From assembly GCF_013664685.1 (NCBI RefSeq), contig NZ_JAAKDE010000004.1:1-64000 (forward strand): a stretch of DNA of 64,000 nucleotides, written 5' to 3'. Position 1 is the stretch's first letter. Each line of letters starts with the position of its first letter. The stretch comes from Capillibacterium thermochitinicola. GTDB taxonomy: Bacteria > Bacillota > UBA4882 > UBA10575. Below are positions 54,666 through 64,000 of this stretch, one piece after another. The position numbers and the translations under genes are program-made. The notes under the pieces are model-generated. The model saw nothing but the letters and a program-made list of their open reading frames with translations. It made no database searches and had not been told where the DNA came from.

Positions 54666-55202
54666 CTATTGTGGTTTTTCCTGCCGCGCCCAGTCGATGA
54701 TGGGGGTAAGGGCTTCCTTGTTCGTCCAGTCGTAGTTCCCATTGGCTTCCATCAAGGCCGCCTCCCACGGTTCGTATGTGGCGGGATCCTTCTTGGCAAC
54801 CATCTTCTTTAACATCCCACACAACTTCCGGTCCAGCCAGGTCATCTTCTCCTCATTCCAGGCTCCCCGTAAGTAGTAAAAGGGGATCCGCGCCATCTCA
54901 CCCTTAAATTTCTGTGTCCGAAAGGCGTTGATCATCTTTTCGTCATACGGGGAGGCCCCGACGGCAAAGACGGCGATTTTCTTCGTCTTAAGCCTTGGGA
55001 AATATTTTTTCAGAAAAGAGAAACCAAGGATTCCGGAAGCATAAACCCCGCCACCCAGAACAATCACGTCGTAGGATTCAATCTGCGCAATGTTGGCTTT
55101 TTTTGTCTCCACCAGATCACACGCCAACGCTTCCGCCAACCATTGGGCGTATTTTTTGGTAGCTCCGTATTTGCTTTGGTACAAAACAACTGTCTTACTC
55201 AT
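54666..55202 (-). CDS. Flavodoxin-domain protein
   Basis: A 178-residue cytoplasmic protein with the FMN phosphate-binding loop VVLYQSKYGATKKYAQWLA at the N-terminus, followed by DVIVLGGGVYASGILGF and IAVFAVGASPYDE. It is a flavodoxin-domain protein of the group that includes HemG-like menaquinone-dependent protoporphyrinogen dehydrogenase. Haem synthesis genes are absent nearby, so the partner is unknown. Its start overlaps the stop of the TPR gene by eight bases, so the two are co-transcribed. Confidence 0.87.
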   Translation of the reverse strand: MSKTVVLYQSKYGATKKYAQWLAEALACDLVETKKANIAQIESYDVIVLGGGVYASGILGFSFLKKYFPRLKTKKIAVFAVGASPYDEKMINAFRTQKFKGEMARIPFYYLRGAWNEEKMTWLDRKLCGMLKKMVAKKDPATYEPWEAALMEANGNYDWTNKEALTPIIDWARQEKPQ

Positions 55203-56133
55203 TTGCCTCCTCCAACAGCTTAATTTGTTCGGCCGCCATTTCTTTTTCTTCCTCGTTGCCGTATTCCATTAATTTCCCATAGTATTCTAAAGCCAATTCC
55301 CGGTCGCCGATGGTCCTGGCCAGATGGGCAATGTTTTTAATCACAATCGTGTCTTCCGGGTTGCAGGCTGCGGCTTGCCGAAAGTACGCCAGCGCTTCCG
55401 GGTAATCATTTTTATAGTAACAGATGGCGCCCAAGTTGTTGTAGGCGTAAACACAGTCCGGATAGAGCTGGATCATCCGCTGGCAGATTTCGATTATATA
55501 ATCGTGTACCCTTTCCTCCTCAAGATTAAAATAGTGATTAATCCAGCCCTGGATATTTTCGAGCATAAAGGCATAACCGTCTTCCAACGGAACCCCATCC
55601 TGGTATAACCAGCGGTTGTCAAGTTCGACGGAGAGGTTGAGCATTTCCAGCAAGGCTTCTTTCCCCGCCTCATACCTGGAAATCTTATCTAAAGCATGCA
55701 GCTTTCCCAGATGCATATCCAGCCGCGCGGGATGCCTTTTTAATCCTTCATCAAGATATTTTAAGCCCAGGTCCATTTTTTCTTCATCAAAAACAATCTC
55801 GCTGTATAAATACCCCACCACCCGCTCGGGGTCCTCCGGATCGGTTAGCGTAAAAACCCTTTCTTTCTGCTTGATCTGGTCAATTTGGCCCGGACTTAGA
55901 AGCATAAGCTTTTCTTCCCGGCTTAAATTGTAATAATAACTAAAATAAGCGATGTACAATTCAGGATTATCCGGATCGACCTGTTCCCATTCGGTCAGGT
56001 GTTTAAGTAATTCATCGTACTTACCGGCCTTTAACAACCGGACATAAGTATCTTTGTAATCACCGGCCCTGATCACCGTGGCAAAGATAAAGATAATAAA
56101 GGCAAGAAAAATAACCGCGATCCGCTTTTTCAT
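55195..56133 (-). CDS. Secreted or membrane-anchored TPR protein
   Basis: About 312 residues. ATG 56133 is preferred because GAGGGAG lies seven bases upstream and the N-terminal hydrophobic helix (AVIFLAFIIFIFATVI) starts there. This helix is a signal peptide or anchor. The rest has helical repeats, with clear TPR units at about residues 215-290 (YAYNNLGAICYYKNDYPEAL and IKNIAHLARTIGDRELALEY). It ends in an acidic helix. It probably acts outside the cytoplasm as a protein-binding scaffold. The function is unknown. It is upstream of and overlaps the flavodoxin gene. Confidence 0.78.
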   Translation of the reverse strand: MKKRIAVIFLAFIIFIFATVIRAGDYKDTYVRLLKAGKYDELLKHLTEWEQVDPDNPELYIAYFSYYYNLSREEKLMLLSPGQIDQIKQKERVFTLTDPEDPERVVGYLYSEIVFDEEKMDLGLKYLDEGLKRHPARLDMHLGKLHALDKISRYEAGKEALLEMLNLSVELDNRWLYQDGVPLEDGYAFMLENIQGWINHYFNLEEERVHDYIIEICQRMIQLYPDCVYAYNNLGAICYYKNDYPEALAYFRQAAACNPEDTIVIKNIAHLARTIGDRELALEYYGKLMEYGNEEEKEMAAEQIKLLEEANE

Positions 56134-56292
56134 GGCTACACTCCCTCGGCAAACAAGTAAACACTTGTTATTTGCCATCATTTTAAAGGTAACACTTCTT
56201 GTGCTTATTTCTACACGTTAACAAACTTTTCCTTTTCTCGAAAATCAATCCTGCCACACCTCGGTGTACCATTATTGGTCATAATCCCAGCT

Positions 56293-56330
56293 AAAAAAAA
56301 TGACTGCCCACGCCCGGTAGACAGTCATTT
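56293..56330 (-). terminator. Terminator after mutS2
   Basis: On the minus strand AAATGACTGTC pairs with GGCAGTCATTT (one T-G) around an 11-base loop and runs into five further Ts. It lies in the 264-base gap between mutS2 and the TPR gene, which otherwise looks empty. Confidence 0.85.
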
Positions 56331-56397
56331 CTGAAAGTGAATCTACGATTTGCGCTTACCAGCTGTAGCCAAGGGAAAACCCCCACTTGGCCTTATC

Positions 56398-58752
56398 CTA
56401 CCGCTGCAGTTCCACCACGGTAACCCCCATCCCGCCTTCGTTGGTTTCGCCCCAACGGTGTTTACTGACCCGGGGGTGTTTCTTCACATATTCGGCGATG
56501 GCGGCACGCAAGGCACCGGTGCCTTTGCCGTGAATCAGACGGACCCAGGGCAGCCCGGCCAGTAAGGCTTCATCCAGGTATTTGTCGGTAACCTGTAACG
56601 CCTCCTCGACGGTCATCCCCCGGAGATCCAGTTCGGGCGAGATGGTTTTGGCTTTTTCCTGGCCCAAGGCGCCCATCTTGATCTTCCCCGGTTCCGGTTT
56701 TTGCTTCCGCCCGGCCAACGGTGTAAGTTTGCTCCGTTCCACCCAGAGGCGGACTGAACCGGACTGAACAAGCGCACTATCCGCATTGAGATCAATAATT
56801 TCACCCTCCTGGGCCAACCCCGCCAGCCGAACACGCATTCCTACCTCCAGTTCGCCCCGGTACTCCTCGTCAGCGGGCAGTAAAGGCTCCTCCAGTTCGG
56901 CCAGGCGTTTTTGCAGCACCGCCCGGGCTTGGTTCGCCAACCGGCTGCGCGTACTCTGGTCCGCCGCCTCCTGCAAACTCCGGAGCAGTTCGTCCATCTC
57001 CCGCCGGGTTTCGCGCACGAGGGCACGGGCTTCCTCCCGCGCCGCTTTTAAGAGCTCTTCTTTTTTCGCCTTCAGTTCCGCAAGCTCGGCTCGTAATTGT
57101 TGTTCGTCCCGTTGGGCCCGCAGCCGCAGAGCAGAAGCATCATGCCGTTCCTGCTCCAATAACTGCCGTTCTTTCATGATCTCGCCGATCAAGTCTTCAA
57201 CCCGCCGTTCCCCGGGGGAGAGGAGCTGGCGCGCCCGGTCAATAATGGCCGGGTCCAGCCCCAGACGGGAAGCCACCGCAAAAGCGTTACTACGGCCGGG
57301 CAGGCCGATGAGCAAACGGTAAGTGGGGGCGAGGGTTTGGGGGTCGAATTCGACCGACGCATTCTGAACCCCTTGGGTATTATAAGCAAAAACCTTTAAG
57401 TCTCCGTAGTGGGTAGTGGCGATCGTCCTGACCCCCCGCCGGTGGAACTCTTCGAGCAGGGCAATGGCCAGGGTGGCCCCTTCGGCCGGGTCGGTCCCGG
57501 CCCCCAGTTCATCCAGGAGGACAAGGCAGCCTTCGCCCTTGGCTTCCTGCAAAATCGCAATAATATTGGTCATGTGGGCTGAAAAAGTACTGAGGCTCTG
57601 CTCAATGCTTTGCTCATCCCCGATATCACAATAGATTCCGGTAAAGACCCCCACTTCCGAGCCGGATGACGCGGGCAGATGCAGCCCGGACTGGGCCATC
57701 AGGGTTAATAGTCCGGCCGTCTTCAGGGTGACCGTCTTCCCGCCGGTGTTCGGTCCGGTGATGACCAACGTGTGAAAACTGCGGCCCAGTTCCAGATCGA
57801 TGGGGACCACATTCCCTTCCAACAGGGGATGGCGGGCCCCCAGGAGCCGGATATACCCTTCATTGTTAATCACCGGTTCAGTTCCAGCCAAAGCTTGGCT
57901 GTACCGTGCTTTCGCAAAAGCCAAGTCCAGACGGGCCAAAATCTCCAGATTAGCCTGGGCCGGAGCCGCCACGTCCCCCACCAGCGCACTAAGGGCCGCC
58001 AGGATCCGGGTGACTTCCTGCTCTTCCTCCGCCTCCACCTGGCGTAATTGGTTGTTAATCTCCACCACCGCCATGGGCTCAATAAACAAAGTGGCCCCAC
58101 TGGCCGACTGGTCATGCACAATCCCCGGGATCGCCTGGCGGTACTCCTGCTTAACCGGGATGACGTAACGACCGTTCCGTACGGTGATCAAGGCCTCTTG
58201 CAGGTACTTTCGGGTTTCGGTCCCTTGGACCAGTGTCTCCAGTTTATCGCGGATGCGGTTCTGATAAGTTCGGATCTGCGCCCGGAGCCGGGAAAGTAAC
58301 GGGCTGGCCTGATCCTTCACCCGCCCCTCTTCCGGTTCGATCGCCTGTTCAATCTCCCGTTCCAAATCGGGAAAAGCCGTCAAACCCGCGGCCAAAGCCG
58401 CCAGAGTAGGAGCCAGCTCCGCGTTCTCCCCGCGGAAAAAAGCCTTGAACAAACGGGCGGCCCGGCAAGTATCGCCCACCGCCGCCAGCTCTTCCGGCGA
58501 CAAAACACCCCCCAGACCGGCTTTCTTAAAAGCAGCCCGCAGGTCATGAATCCCCCCGAGGGGAACCTTTTCTCCGCTTTGGAACAAACGGCAAGCTTCC
58601 GTCGTCTCCGCTTGCCATCTTTTAATCTCATCCGGCTGACACGACGGCCGAAGCTTCAGGGCCAATTCTTTCCCCAAAGAACTGCTGGCATAGGTCGACA
58701 ACCGGGCCAGAATTTTTTCAAACTCCAAAACCCGGTAAGTCCGCTCGTTCAA
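56398..58752 (-). CDS. mutS2: Endonuclease MutS2
   Basis: A MutS2 of about 784 residues, the usual family length. TTG 58752 has GGAGG upstream; the frame is open to 58797. The MutS core and clamp helices lead to the ATPase (Walker A ITGPNTGGKTVTLKT, Walker B CLVLLDELGAGTDPAEG and the TTHYGDLK switch). A long coiled coil (about 520-640) comes next, and then the C-terminal Smr nuclease domain (LDLRGMTVEEALQ and IHGKGTGALR). MutS2 suppresses recombination and also rescues collided ribosomes in some Bacillota. It seems to be a single-gene transcript with its own terminator. Confidence 0.96.
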   Translation of the reverse strand: MNERTYRVLEFEKILARLSTYASSSLGKELALKLRPSCQPDEIKRWQAETTEACRLFQSGEKVPLGGIHDLRAAFKKAGLGGVLSPEELAAVGDTCRAARLFKAFFRGENAELAPTLAALAAGLTAFPDLEREIEQAIEPEEGRVKDQASPLLSRLRAQIRTYQNRIRDKLETLVQGTETRKYLQEALITVRNGRYVIPVKQEYRQAIPGIVHDQSASGATLFIEPMAVVEINNQLRQVEAEEEQEVTRILAALSALVGDVAAPAQANLEILARLDLAFAKARYSQALAGTEPVINNEGYIRLLGARHPLLEGNVVPIDLELGRSFHTLVITGPNTGGKTVTLKTAGLLTLMAQSGLHLPASSGSEVGVFTGIYCDIGDEQSIEQSLSTFSAHMTNIIAILQEAKGEGCLVLLDELGAGTDPAEGATLAIALLEEFHRRGVRTIATTHYGDLKVFAYNTQGVQNASVEFDPQTLAPTYRLLIGLPGRSNAFAVASRLGLDPAIIDRARQLLSPGERRVEDLIGEIMKERQLLEQERHDASALRLRAQRDEQQLRAELAELKAKKEELLKAAREEARALVRETRREMDELLRSLQEAADQSTRSRLANQARAVLQKRLAELEEPLLPADEEYRGELEVGMRVRLAGLAQEGEIIDLNADSALVQSGSVRLWVERSKLTPLAGRKQKPEPGKIKMGALGQEKAKTISPELDLRGMTVEEALQVTDKYLDEALLAGLPWVRLIHGKGTGALRAAIAEYVKKHPRVSKHRWGETNEGGMGVTVVELQR

Positions 58753-58884
58753 CGGATCGCCTCCTTGATCCCTGTTGTCTTCCAAACAACTATACACAAC
58801 TATATAGACCGCTAATTAAAAGCGAAAATCACATCTGGATGCTGGTGGATTCATGAAATTGCCGCCGCGATGGATAAGGAAACC

Positions 58885-61257
58885 TTACCCCACATCTTCT
58901 GCCACCGCCGAAGTGGCGAGCGCTTCCTTCAACACCGCATCCATCTCTTCCACCAGGACGAAACGGAGTTTCCGGGCCACCGGTGCCGGAATCTCCTCCA
59001 TATCTTTCTGGTTTTCCTTCGGAATTATGACCGTGTTGATCCCCGCCCGGTGGGCTGCCAGAACCTTTTCCTTCAACCCGCCAATCGGCAAGACCCGGCC
59101 CCGCAAGGTGATCTCCCCGGTCATCGCCACGTCACTGCGGACCGGAACACCGGAAAGGGCCGAAACCACTGCCGTTGCCATCGTAATCCCGGCGGAAGGT
59201 CCGTCTTTTGGAATCGCCCCTTCGGGCACGTGGATATGCAGATCAATGTTTTCGTGGAAATTCTCGTCAATGCCGAAAGCTCTGGCCCGGGACCGGATAT
59301 AACTGACGGCGGCCTGGGCCGATTCGCGCATCACTTCCCCCAGTTTCCCGGTTAGAAGGAGATTCCCTTTCCCCTTGATGGCCGAGACTTCGATCGTCAG
59401 AATATCCCCGCCCACTTCGGTCCAGGCCAACCCGGTCGCCACACCAACCCGGTCCCCTTCCTCCTTCAGACCATACCGGAACTTGGGAATACCCAGGAAT
59501 TTATGGAGGTTTTGCTTGCCGACCCGTACTGTGGTCGCTTGGTTGCTCACCAGCTGGCGGGCAGTCTTCCGGCAGATCGTCGCCAATTCCCGCTCCAGGT
59601 TTCGAACTCCCGACTCGCGGGTGTAGGAACGGATTACTTCGGTTAAGGCTGCATCGGTCAAGAGCAACTGTTCTTTAGTAAGGCCATGCACCTTTAACTG
59701 TTTGGGTAACAGGTGTTTTTTGGCAATCTCCATCTTCTCGTCTTCCGTGTATCCCGCGATCTGAATGATCTCCATCCGGTCCAAGAGGGGCCGGGGAATG
59801 TTATACGTTGTATTCGCGGTGGTGATGAAAAAGACTTGAGAGAGATCGAAAGTAACCTCCAGATAATGATCGCCGAAGGCATTATTCTGTTCCGGGTCCA
59901 AGACCTCCAACAGAGCTGCCGACGGGTCCCCCCGGAAATCCATGGACATCTTATCGATCTCATCCAAAAGCAAGACGGGGTTTTTCGAACCGACTTGCCG
60001 CATGGACTGAATAATCTTGCCCGGCATCGCCCCAACGTAGGTACGGCGGTGGCCGCGGATCTCGGCTTCATCCCGGACGCCGCCCAGGGAGAAACGGACG
60101 AACTTGCGGCCCATCGCCCGCGCCACCGAACGGGCCAGCGAGGTCTTCCCGACGCCCGGCGGACCAACCAGACAAAGGATGGGGCCTTTTAAATTTTGGG
60201 TCAGTTTCCGGACGGCCAGAAACTCCAAGATCCGCTCTTTCACTTTATCCAGACCATAATGGTCCTCATTAAGGATCTGCTCCGCCCGCTCCAGATCGAG
60301 GTGGTCCTCGGTATAGATATTCCACGGGAGGGACAACAACCAATCAAGATAATTCCGGACGACCGCCGCTTCGGCCACCATCGGCGGCATCTTCTCCAAA
60401 CGGTCGATCTCCTTCAAGGCCCGCTCCCGCACTTCCTCCGGGAGATCCTGCTCTTCAACCCGGGCCCGCAACTCGTCCGCCTCGGCCATCCGTTCGTCTT
60501 TCTCGCCCAATTCTTTTTGGATCGCTTTCATCTGTTCCCGGAGATAGTATTCTTTCTGCGTCTTTTCCATCTGCTTCCGGACCCGCAGGTGGATCCGGCG
60601 CTCCATCTCAATGATCTCCAGTTCATTAAGCAAAATCGCATAGAGTTTCTCCAGGCGTTCGCGGGGGGAGATCGCTTCCAACAAGGCCTGTTTATCCTCA
60701 ACTTTCAGGTTGAGATGGGAAGCAATCACATCAGCCAACCGGCCCGGCTCCTCGATGCTGGAGACCGAGGCCAAAACCTCCGGTTGAACCCGTTTACTGT
60801 TCTTAATATACTGTTCGAACTGGAAGAAAGTCGTCCGCATCAATGCTTCCAACTCTGGACTTTTCACCACGTCCTCTTCCACTTTTTCGACCAAAACCCG
60901 GTAATGGGGGTCCCGTTGCACAAATTCTTTCACCTGGACACGACTGAGCCCTTCCACCAGTACGCGGAGGGTTCCGTCGGGCAATTTCAATAACTGCTTG
61001 ACCTCTGCCAAGGTTCCCAATTTATATATATCATGAGGTTCCGGCTCGTTGGTCTTGGCCTGAAGCTGCGCCGCCAGCACTATCAAGCGGTTGTTGACCA
61101 TTGCCTCTTCTAAAGCGCTGACCGACTTTTCCCGCCCGACATCCAAATGGATGATCAAATAAGGAAAGACAATCACGCCCCGGAGGGGAAGGAGTGGAAG
61201 TTCAAGCTGTTTCTCTTCGCAGTTCAATTTTCTCCAGTTCACGCCGGCCGCGGCCAT
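58885..61257 (-). CDS. lon: ATP-dependent protease La (Lon)
   Basis: About 790 residues. ATG 61257 has GGAGGTG seven bases upstream; the frame is open to 61299. The N-terminal LAN domain begins [16 protein letters not shown] coiled coil is followed by the AAA+ module (Walker [16 protein letters not shown], Walker [12 protein letters not shown]). The protease domain has the catalytic Ser in [15 protein letters not shown] and Lys in [16 protein letters not shown]. It degrades damaged and regulatory proteins in the cytoplasm. LonA and the spore-specific LonB differ in layout; the full N-terminal domain supports LonA. Confidence 0.97.
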   Translation of the reverse strand: MAAAGVNWRKLNCEEKQLELPLLPLRGVIVFPYLIIHLDVGREKSVSALEEAMVNNRLIVLAAQLQAKTNEPEPHDIYKLGTLAEVKQLLKLPDGTLRVLVEGLSRVQVKEFVQRDPHYRVLVEKVEEDVVKSPELEALMRTTFFQFEQYIKNSKRVQPEVLASVSSIEEPGRLADVIASHLNLKVEDKQALLEAISPRERLEKLYAILLNELEIIEMERRIHLRVRKQMEKTQKEYYLREQMKAIQKELGEKDERMAEADELRARVEEQDLPEEVRERALKEIDRLEKMPPMVAEAAVVRNYLDWLLSLPWNIYTEDHLDLERAEQILNEDHYGLDKVKERILEFLAVRKLTQNLKGPILCLVGPPGVGKTSLARSVARAMGRKFVRFSLGGVRDEAEIRGHRRTYVGAMPGKIIQSMRQVGSKNPVLLLDEIDKMSMDFRGDPSAALLEVLDPEQNNAFGDHYLEVTFDLSQVFFITTANTTYNIPRPLLDRMEIIQIAGYTEDEKMEIAKKHLLPKQLKVHGLTKEQLLLTDAALTEVIRSYTRESGVRNLERELATICRKTARQLVSNQATTVRVGKQNLHKFLGIPKFRYGLKEEGDRVGVATGLAWTEVGGDILTIEVSAIKGKGNLLLTGKLGEVMRESAQAAVSYIRSRARAFGIDENFHENIDLHIHVPEGAIPKDGPSAGITMATAVVSALSGVPVRSDVAMTGEITLRGRVLPIGGLKEKVLAAHRAGINTVIIPKENQKDMEEIPAPVARKLRFVLVEEMDAVLKEALATSAVAEDVG

Positions 61258-61275
61258 GGCAATCCACCTCCAAAG

Positions 61276-61304
61276 ATAATACATATAAACCAATTTCATG
61301 CAAA
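61276..61304 (-). promoter_or_regulatory. Possible promoter of lon
   Basis: On the minus strand TTTGCA (61299-61304) and TATTAT (61276-61281) are separated by 17 bases, 18 bases before the lon start codon. The short leader makes this tentative. No CtsR or CIRCE-type operator was seen in the 281-base divergent spacer. Confidence 0.4.
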
Positions 61305-61538
61305 CAAAGCTAAAACGGTATAAATTGCGTTATTCGTTAATAAGCCTGATATCCCTTCCGTTGCTTTTTGGTGAACCCTGCTAAGATTGGCGGCTTTAGA
61401 AGATTCCTCCACCGCATGTCTTAGACAATACCACGATAAATACCTTCTAAAATTCCGGTAAAATCCTTGCGGGGGCAGGATTAGGTTAAAGCCGGAGAGA
61501 AATGTTGGCTTGTGAATAGTTCAACTGGGGGTGAACGC

Positions 61539-64000
61539 ATGAAGAAAAAAGTGGTCTTCCTTCTTGTCCTGCTCCTCCTGGCCGGAATGGCGCTCTTTTT
61601 TTTCTTCTCCCACCAACTGGTTACCTGGTTGTGGTACCGGAGCCTCAATGCTTTGCCACAGTTTTGGGTTCCGCTCCTGACTAAACTGGGTATCCGCTTG
61701 GGACTGGGACTTTTCTGTTTTGTCTTTCTCTTCCTGAATCTCCGGCAAACGAAGAGAGCCTTTTTAGAACTGCAGACCGAGGTAAAATTTACCCCGCAGC
61801 AACATTTCATGTTCAGTGCCGTCACCGCGTTTGTCTTAACCCTCTTTTTGCTGCCCGGGGCGGCTCCCGACTGGACCGTGGTCCAACAATACTTACACCG
61901 CACCGCCTTTGGGGTAACCGACCCCATCTTCCAACTTGATCTCGGTTTCTATCTCTTTGTCTATCCTTTTTATCAGCGTCTGATCGTCACCCTCCTGGGC
62001 CTCATTATCCTTACATTGCTCGGCGTCACCCTGTTTTACGTCGTTGCCCAAGCCTACTGGTATCAGGATCGTAAGTTCCAGTTTTGGCCCCGTGCCCGTA
62101 TTCACCTGACAATCCTGGGCGTCCTCTTCTTCCTGCTCAAAGCGGCCGATTATTTCCTCAGCCGGTGCGGCCTGCTCTTCGAGGAAAAGCCCTTATTGAC
62201 CGGTGTGGACTACACCACCCACCATATCCGGATTTTCGGGTACAACATCATGGTACTGATTGCGGTCCTGACCGCGCTGCTCTTGTTGTTAACGCTTTTC
62301 AAACAACGGCGGCACCGGTTGCTCATCGGCAGCCTCGGCTTGTGGTTGTGCTCCTTACTCCTTTTCCTGCTGGTCCTTCCGCCGCTCGTCGAAACGGTGC
62401 TGGTCAAACCAAACCAGTTTATTATGGAAGAACCCTATCTGGAGCACCATCTCCGGTTTACCCGGTTCGGGTTTGGCTTGGACCGCATCGAAGTAAAACC
62501 CTATACGCTGGTTCCAGAAGCCGACCCGTCAGTTCTGGATCCCAACCACCCTTCCCTGGCCAATTTACGGATCTGGGACTGGCGGCCGCTCCTGCCCGCC
62601 TATAACCAACTGCAATCATTCCGTTCCTACTATACCTTCCACGATATTGATCTGGACCGTTACCCGACACCCCGGGGACAGAAACAGGTCATGATCGCCG
62701 CCCGGGAGCTTGACCCCACAAAAATAGACCAGAACTGGCTGAACCGGCACCTGGTTTACACCCACGGTTATGGTCTGGCGATGAATGCGGTTAACCAGGC
62801 CAATAACGTAGGTCAACCGCTCTTTTTGGTTAAGGATATCCCCCCGGTCGTGGACGGATCCCTCCCCGCCCTGGAACTGGCCCATCCCCAGATCTACTTC
62901 GGCGAGGGCCAAGACTCCTACGCGATCGTCCGGACGCGCGAAAAGGAGTTTGACTATCCGGCCACCGGCGGCGAGAATGTCACCACCACTTACCAAGGAC
63001 GGGACGGGATCTCCCTCCGGCGCTGGTTATCCCGGCTCCTCATGGCGGTGGAGCTTGGCGACCGCAACCTCATCCTCTCTGGATATATCCGGGAGGAGAG
63101 CAAAATCCTTTTGTACCGCAACATTAAGGAGCGGGTGGCAAAGCTGGCCCCCTTCCTGATTTTCGATGACGACCCTTATCTCGTCATCGCCGACAACCGG
63201 TTGTTCTGGATGATCGACGCCTACACGGTCTCCCGCCACCTCCCCTACGCCGCCAAGCATGCCAACGGGTATAACTATATCCGCAACGCGGTAAAGGTGG
63301 TGGTCGATGCCTACCACGGCACTGTCGATTTTTATGTGGTAGACCCGGCCGACCCCATCATCCAAACCTGGCAGAAGGTTTTTCCCCGGATGTTCAAAGC
63401 GTTCACCGCAATGCCCGCTGCTTTACAGGAACACATCCGGTATCCGGAAGCCCTGTTCACCGTGCAGCAGGAGATGCTGCTCAGCTTCCACCTGACCGAC
63501 GCGAAGGCCTTCTATGAAAAAGAAGATTTTTGGAGCCTGCCGACCCAGATCTACGCACACCGGGAAGAGATCCTTGAACCCTACTATGTCACGCTGGTCT
63601 TACCCGGGGAAACGCAGGAAGAATTTCTCTTGATGCGTCCCTTTACACCCCGGGGCAAGCAAAACATGATCGCCTGGTTGGTCGCCCGCTGCGATCCCCC
63701 CAACTATGGCCAGCTCATCCTGTACCAACTGCCAAAGGGGACCAACACCTTCGGGCCGATGCAGATTGAAGCCCGGATCGGCCAACACCCGGAAATAACC
63801 GAACTGATCACGCTGTGGAGTCAAAGCCAGTCCCAATTGATCCGTGGGAACCTGCTGGTGATTCCGATCGGCGGTACCATTCTGTACGCCGAACCATTTT
63901 ACATCCAATCCAACCAGGCCCAGATGCCCGAGTTTAAAAAGGTCGTCCTCGTCTGGCAGGACCAGGTGGTCATCGCCGACAACATCGAGGCAGCCCTGCG
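61539..64000 (+). CDS. UPF0182 family membrane protein (partial, runs off the window)
   Basis: An open frame of 820 codons from ATG 61539 (GGGGGTG five bases upstream) to the right edge with no stop, so the C-terminus is missing. The N-terminal about 290 residues have seven hydrophobic helices. The rest is a large extracytoplasmic domain with the family segments PNQFIMEEPYLEHHLRFTR, NLRIWDWRPLLPAYNQLQ and FGEGQDSYAIVRT. Near the edge, VVIADNIEAAL matches the usual end of the conserved part. Family members are about 900-1000 residues. The function is unknown. It is divergent from lon. Confidence 0.93.
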   Translation, partial: MKKKVVFLLVLLLLAGMALFFFFSHQLVTWLWYRSLNALPQFWVPLLTKLGIRLGLGLFCFVFLFLNLRQTKRAFLELQTEVKFTPQQHFMFSAVTAFVLTLFLLPGAAPDWTVVQQYLHRTAFGVTDPIFQLDLGFYLFVYPFYQRLIVTLLGLIILTLLGVTLFYVVAQAYWYQDRKFQFWPRARIHLTILGVLFFLLKAADYFLSRCGLLFEEKPLLTGVDYTTHHIRIFGYNIMVLIAVLTALLLLLTLFKQRRHRLLIGSLGLWLCSLLLFLLVLPPLVETVLVKPNQFIMEEPYLEHHLRFTRFGFGLDRIEVKPYTLVPEADPSVLDPNHPSLANLRIWDWRPLLPAYNQLQSFRSYYTFHDIDLDRYPTPRGQKQVMIAARELDPTKIDQNWLNRHLVYTHGYGLAMNAVNQANNVGQPLFLVKDIPPVVDGSLPALELAHPQIYFGEGQDSYAIVRTREKEFDYPATGGENVTTTYQGRDGISLRRWLSRLLMAVELGDRNLILSGYIREESKILLYRNIKERVAKLAPFLIFDDDPYLVIADNRLFWMIDAYTVSRHLPYAAKHANGYNYIRNAVKVVVDAYHGTVDFYVVDPADPIIQTWQKVFPRMFKAFTAMPAALQEHIRYPEALFTVQQEMLLSFHLTDAKAFYEKEDFWSLPTQIYAHREEILEPYYVTLVLPGETQEEFLLMRPFTPRGKQNMIAWLVARCDPPNYGQLILYQLPKGTNTFGPMQIEARIGQHPEITELITLWSQSQSQLIRGNLLVIPIGGTILYAEPFYIQSNQAQMPEFKKVVLVWQDQVVIADNIEAAL

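Noticed and set aside
60196-60993. Open frame of 265 codons on the plus strand
   Set aside because: Antisense to lon; its leucine/phenylalanine-rich product mirrors the lon coiled coil and shows no family motif.
61481-61927. Minus-strand open frame near the right end
   Set aside because: It is antisense to the UPF0182 gene, whose plus-strand frame is open to the window edge with seven membrane helices and family motifs.

Overview
The window looks like a chromosomal segment of a spore-forming, double-membraned (diderm) member of the Bacillota; a Limnochordia/Hydrogenispora-type lineage would fit, but that placement is inference. The Bacillota signs are the block nptA-type transporter, FtsK/SpoIIIE, RodZ-like, DnaG, RpoD(SigA), the TepA/YlzJ pair, MutS2, YesM/YesN two-component systems, strong AAGGAGG ribosome sites with many TTG and GTG starts, and tRNA genes with encoded CCA. 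The diderm signs are three secreted beta-barrel-like proteins that end in phenylalanine, and three sugar-binding proteins that lack a lipobox cysteine and look periplasmic.

Layout. 1-8.3 kb: a sugar ABC transporter (two permeases and a binding protein) with its YesM kinase and YesN regulator, then an Omp85-like barrel protein. 8.4-12.2 kb: an orphan LigD-type polymerase domain, a lipoprotein gene broken by two -1 frame transitions, and an outer-membrane barrel gene 5 bases behind it. 12.3-24.7 kb (minus strand): housekeeping genes comprising a rhomboid-like membrane protein, a coiled-coil zinc-ribbon protein, a 60-residue zinc-finger protein, a Nif3-like protein, two tRNAs with their own promoter, rpoD, dnaG, a RodZ-like gene, ftsK/spoIIIE, a Na/Pi transporter, ylzJ and tepA.

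24.9-34.5 kb: a glycan-building cluster with a sugar-1-phosphate nucleotidyltransferase, five GT2 enzymes, a CgeB-like enzyme, a GT-D enzyme, UDP-glucose dehydrogenase and an FkbM methyltransferase. It has no flippase, polymerase or exporter. A bidirectional terminator and three tRNA genes (Leu, Cys, Gly) with a good promoter follow.

34.9-54.6 kb: a second carbohydrate island. It holds an AraC regulator, a large secreted multidomain protein (DUF6259-like with CARDB and discoidin domains), a beta-phosphoglucomutase/GH65 fusion, two permeases, two binding proteins, a second GH65 enzyme, a kinase-less Cache receptor, a YesM/YesN pair and a small barrel protein. The likely logic is external glycan processing, ABC import of an alpha-linked disaccharide, phosphorolysis by GH65 and conversion of beta-glucose-1-phosphate to glucose-6-phosphate in the same polypeptide.

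54.7-64 kb: a flavodoxin-domain protein, a TPR protein, MutS2, Lon and a UPF0182 membrane protein that runs off the right edge. No insertion sequences, phage genes or CRISPR arrays were seen.
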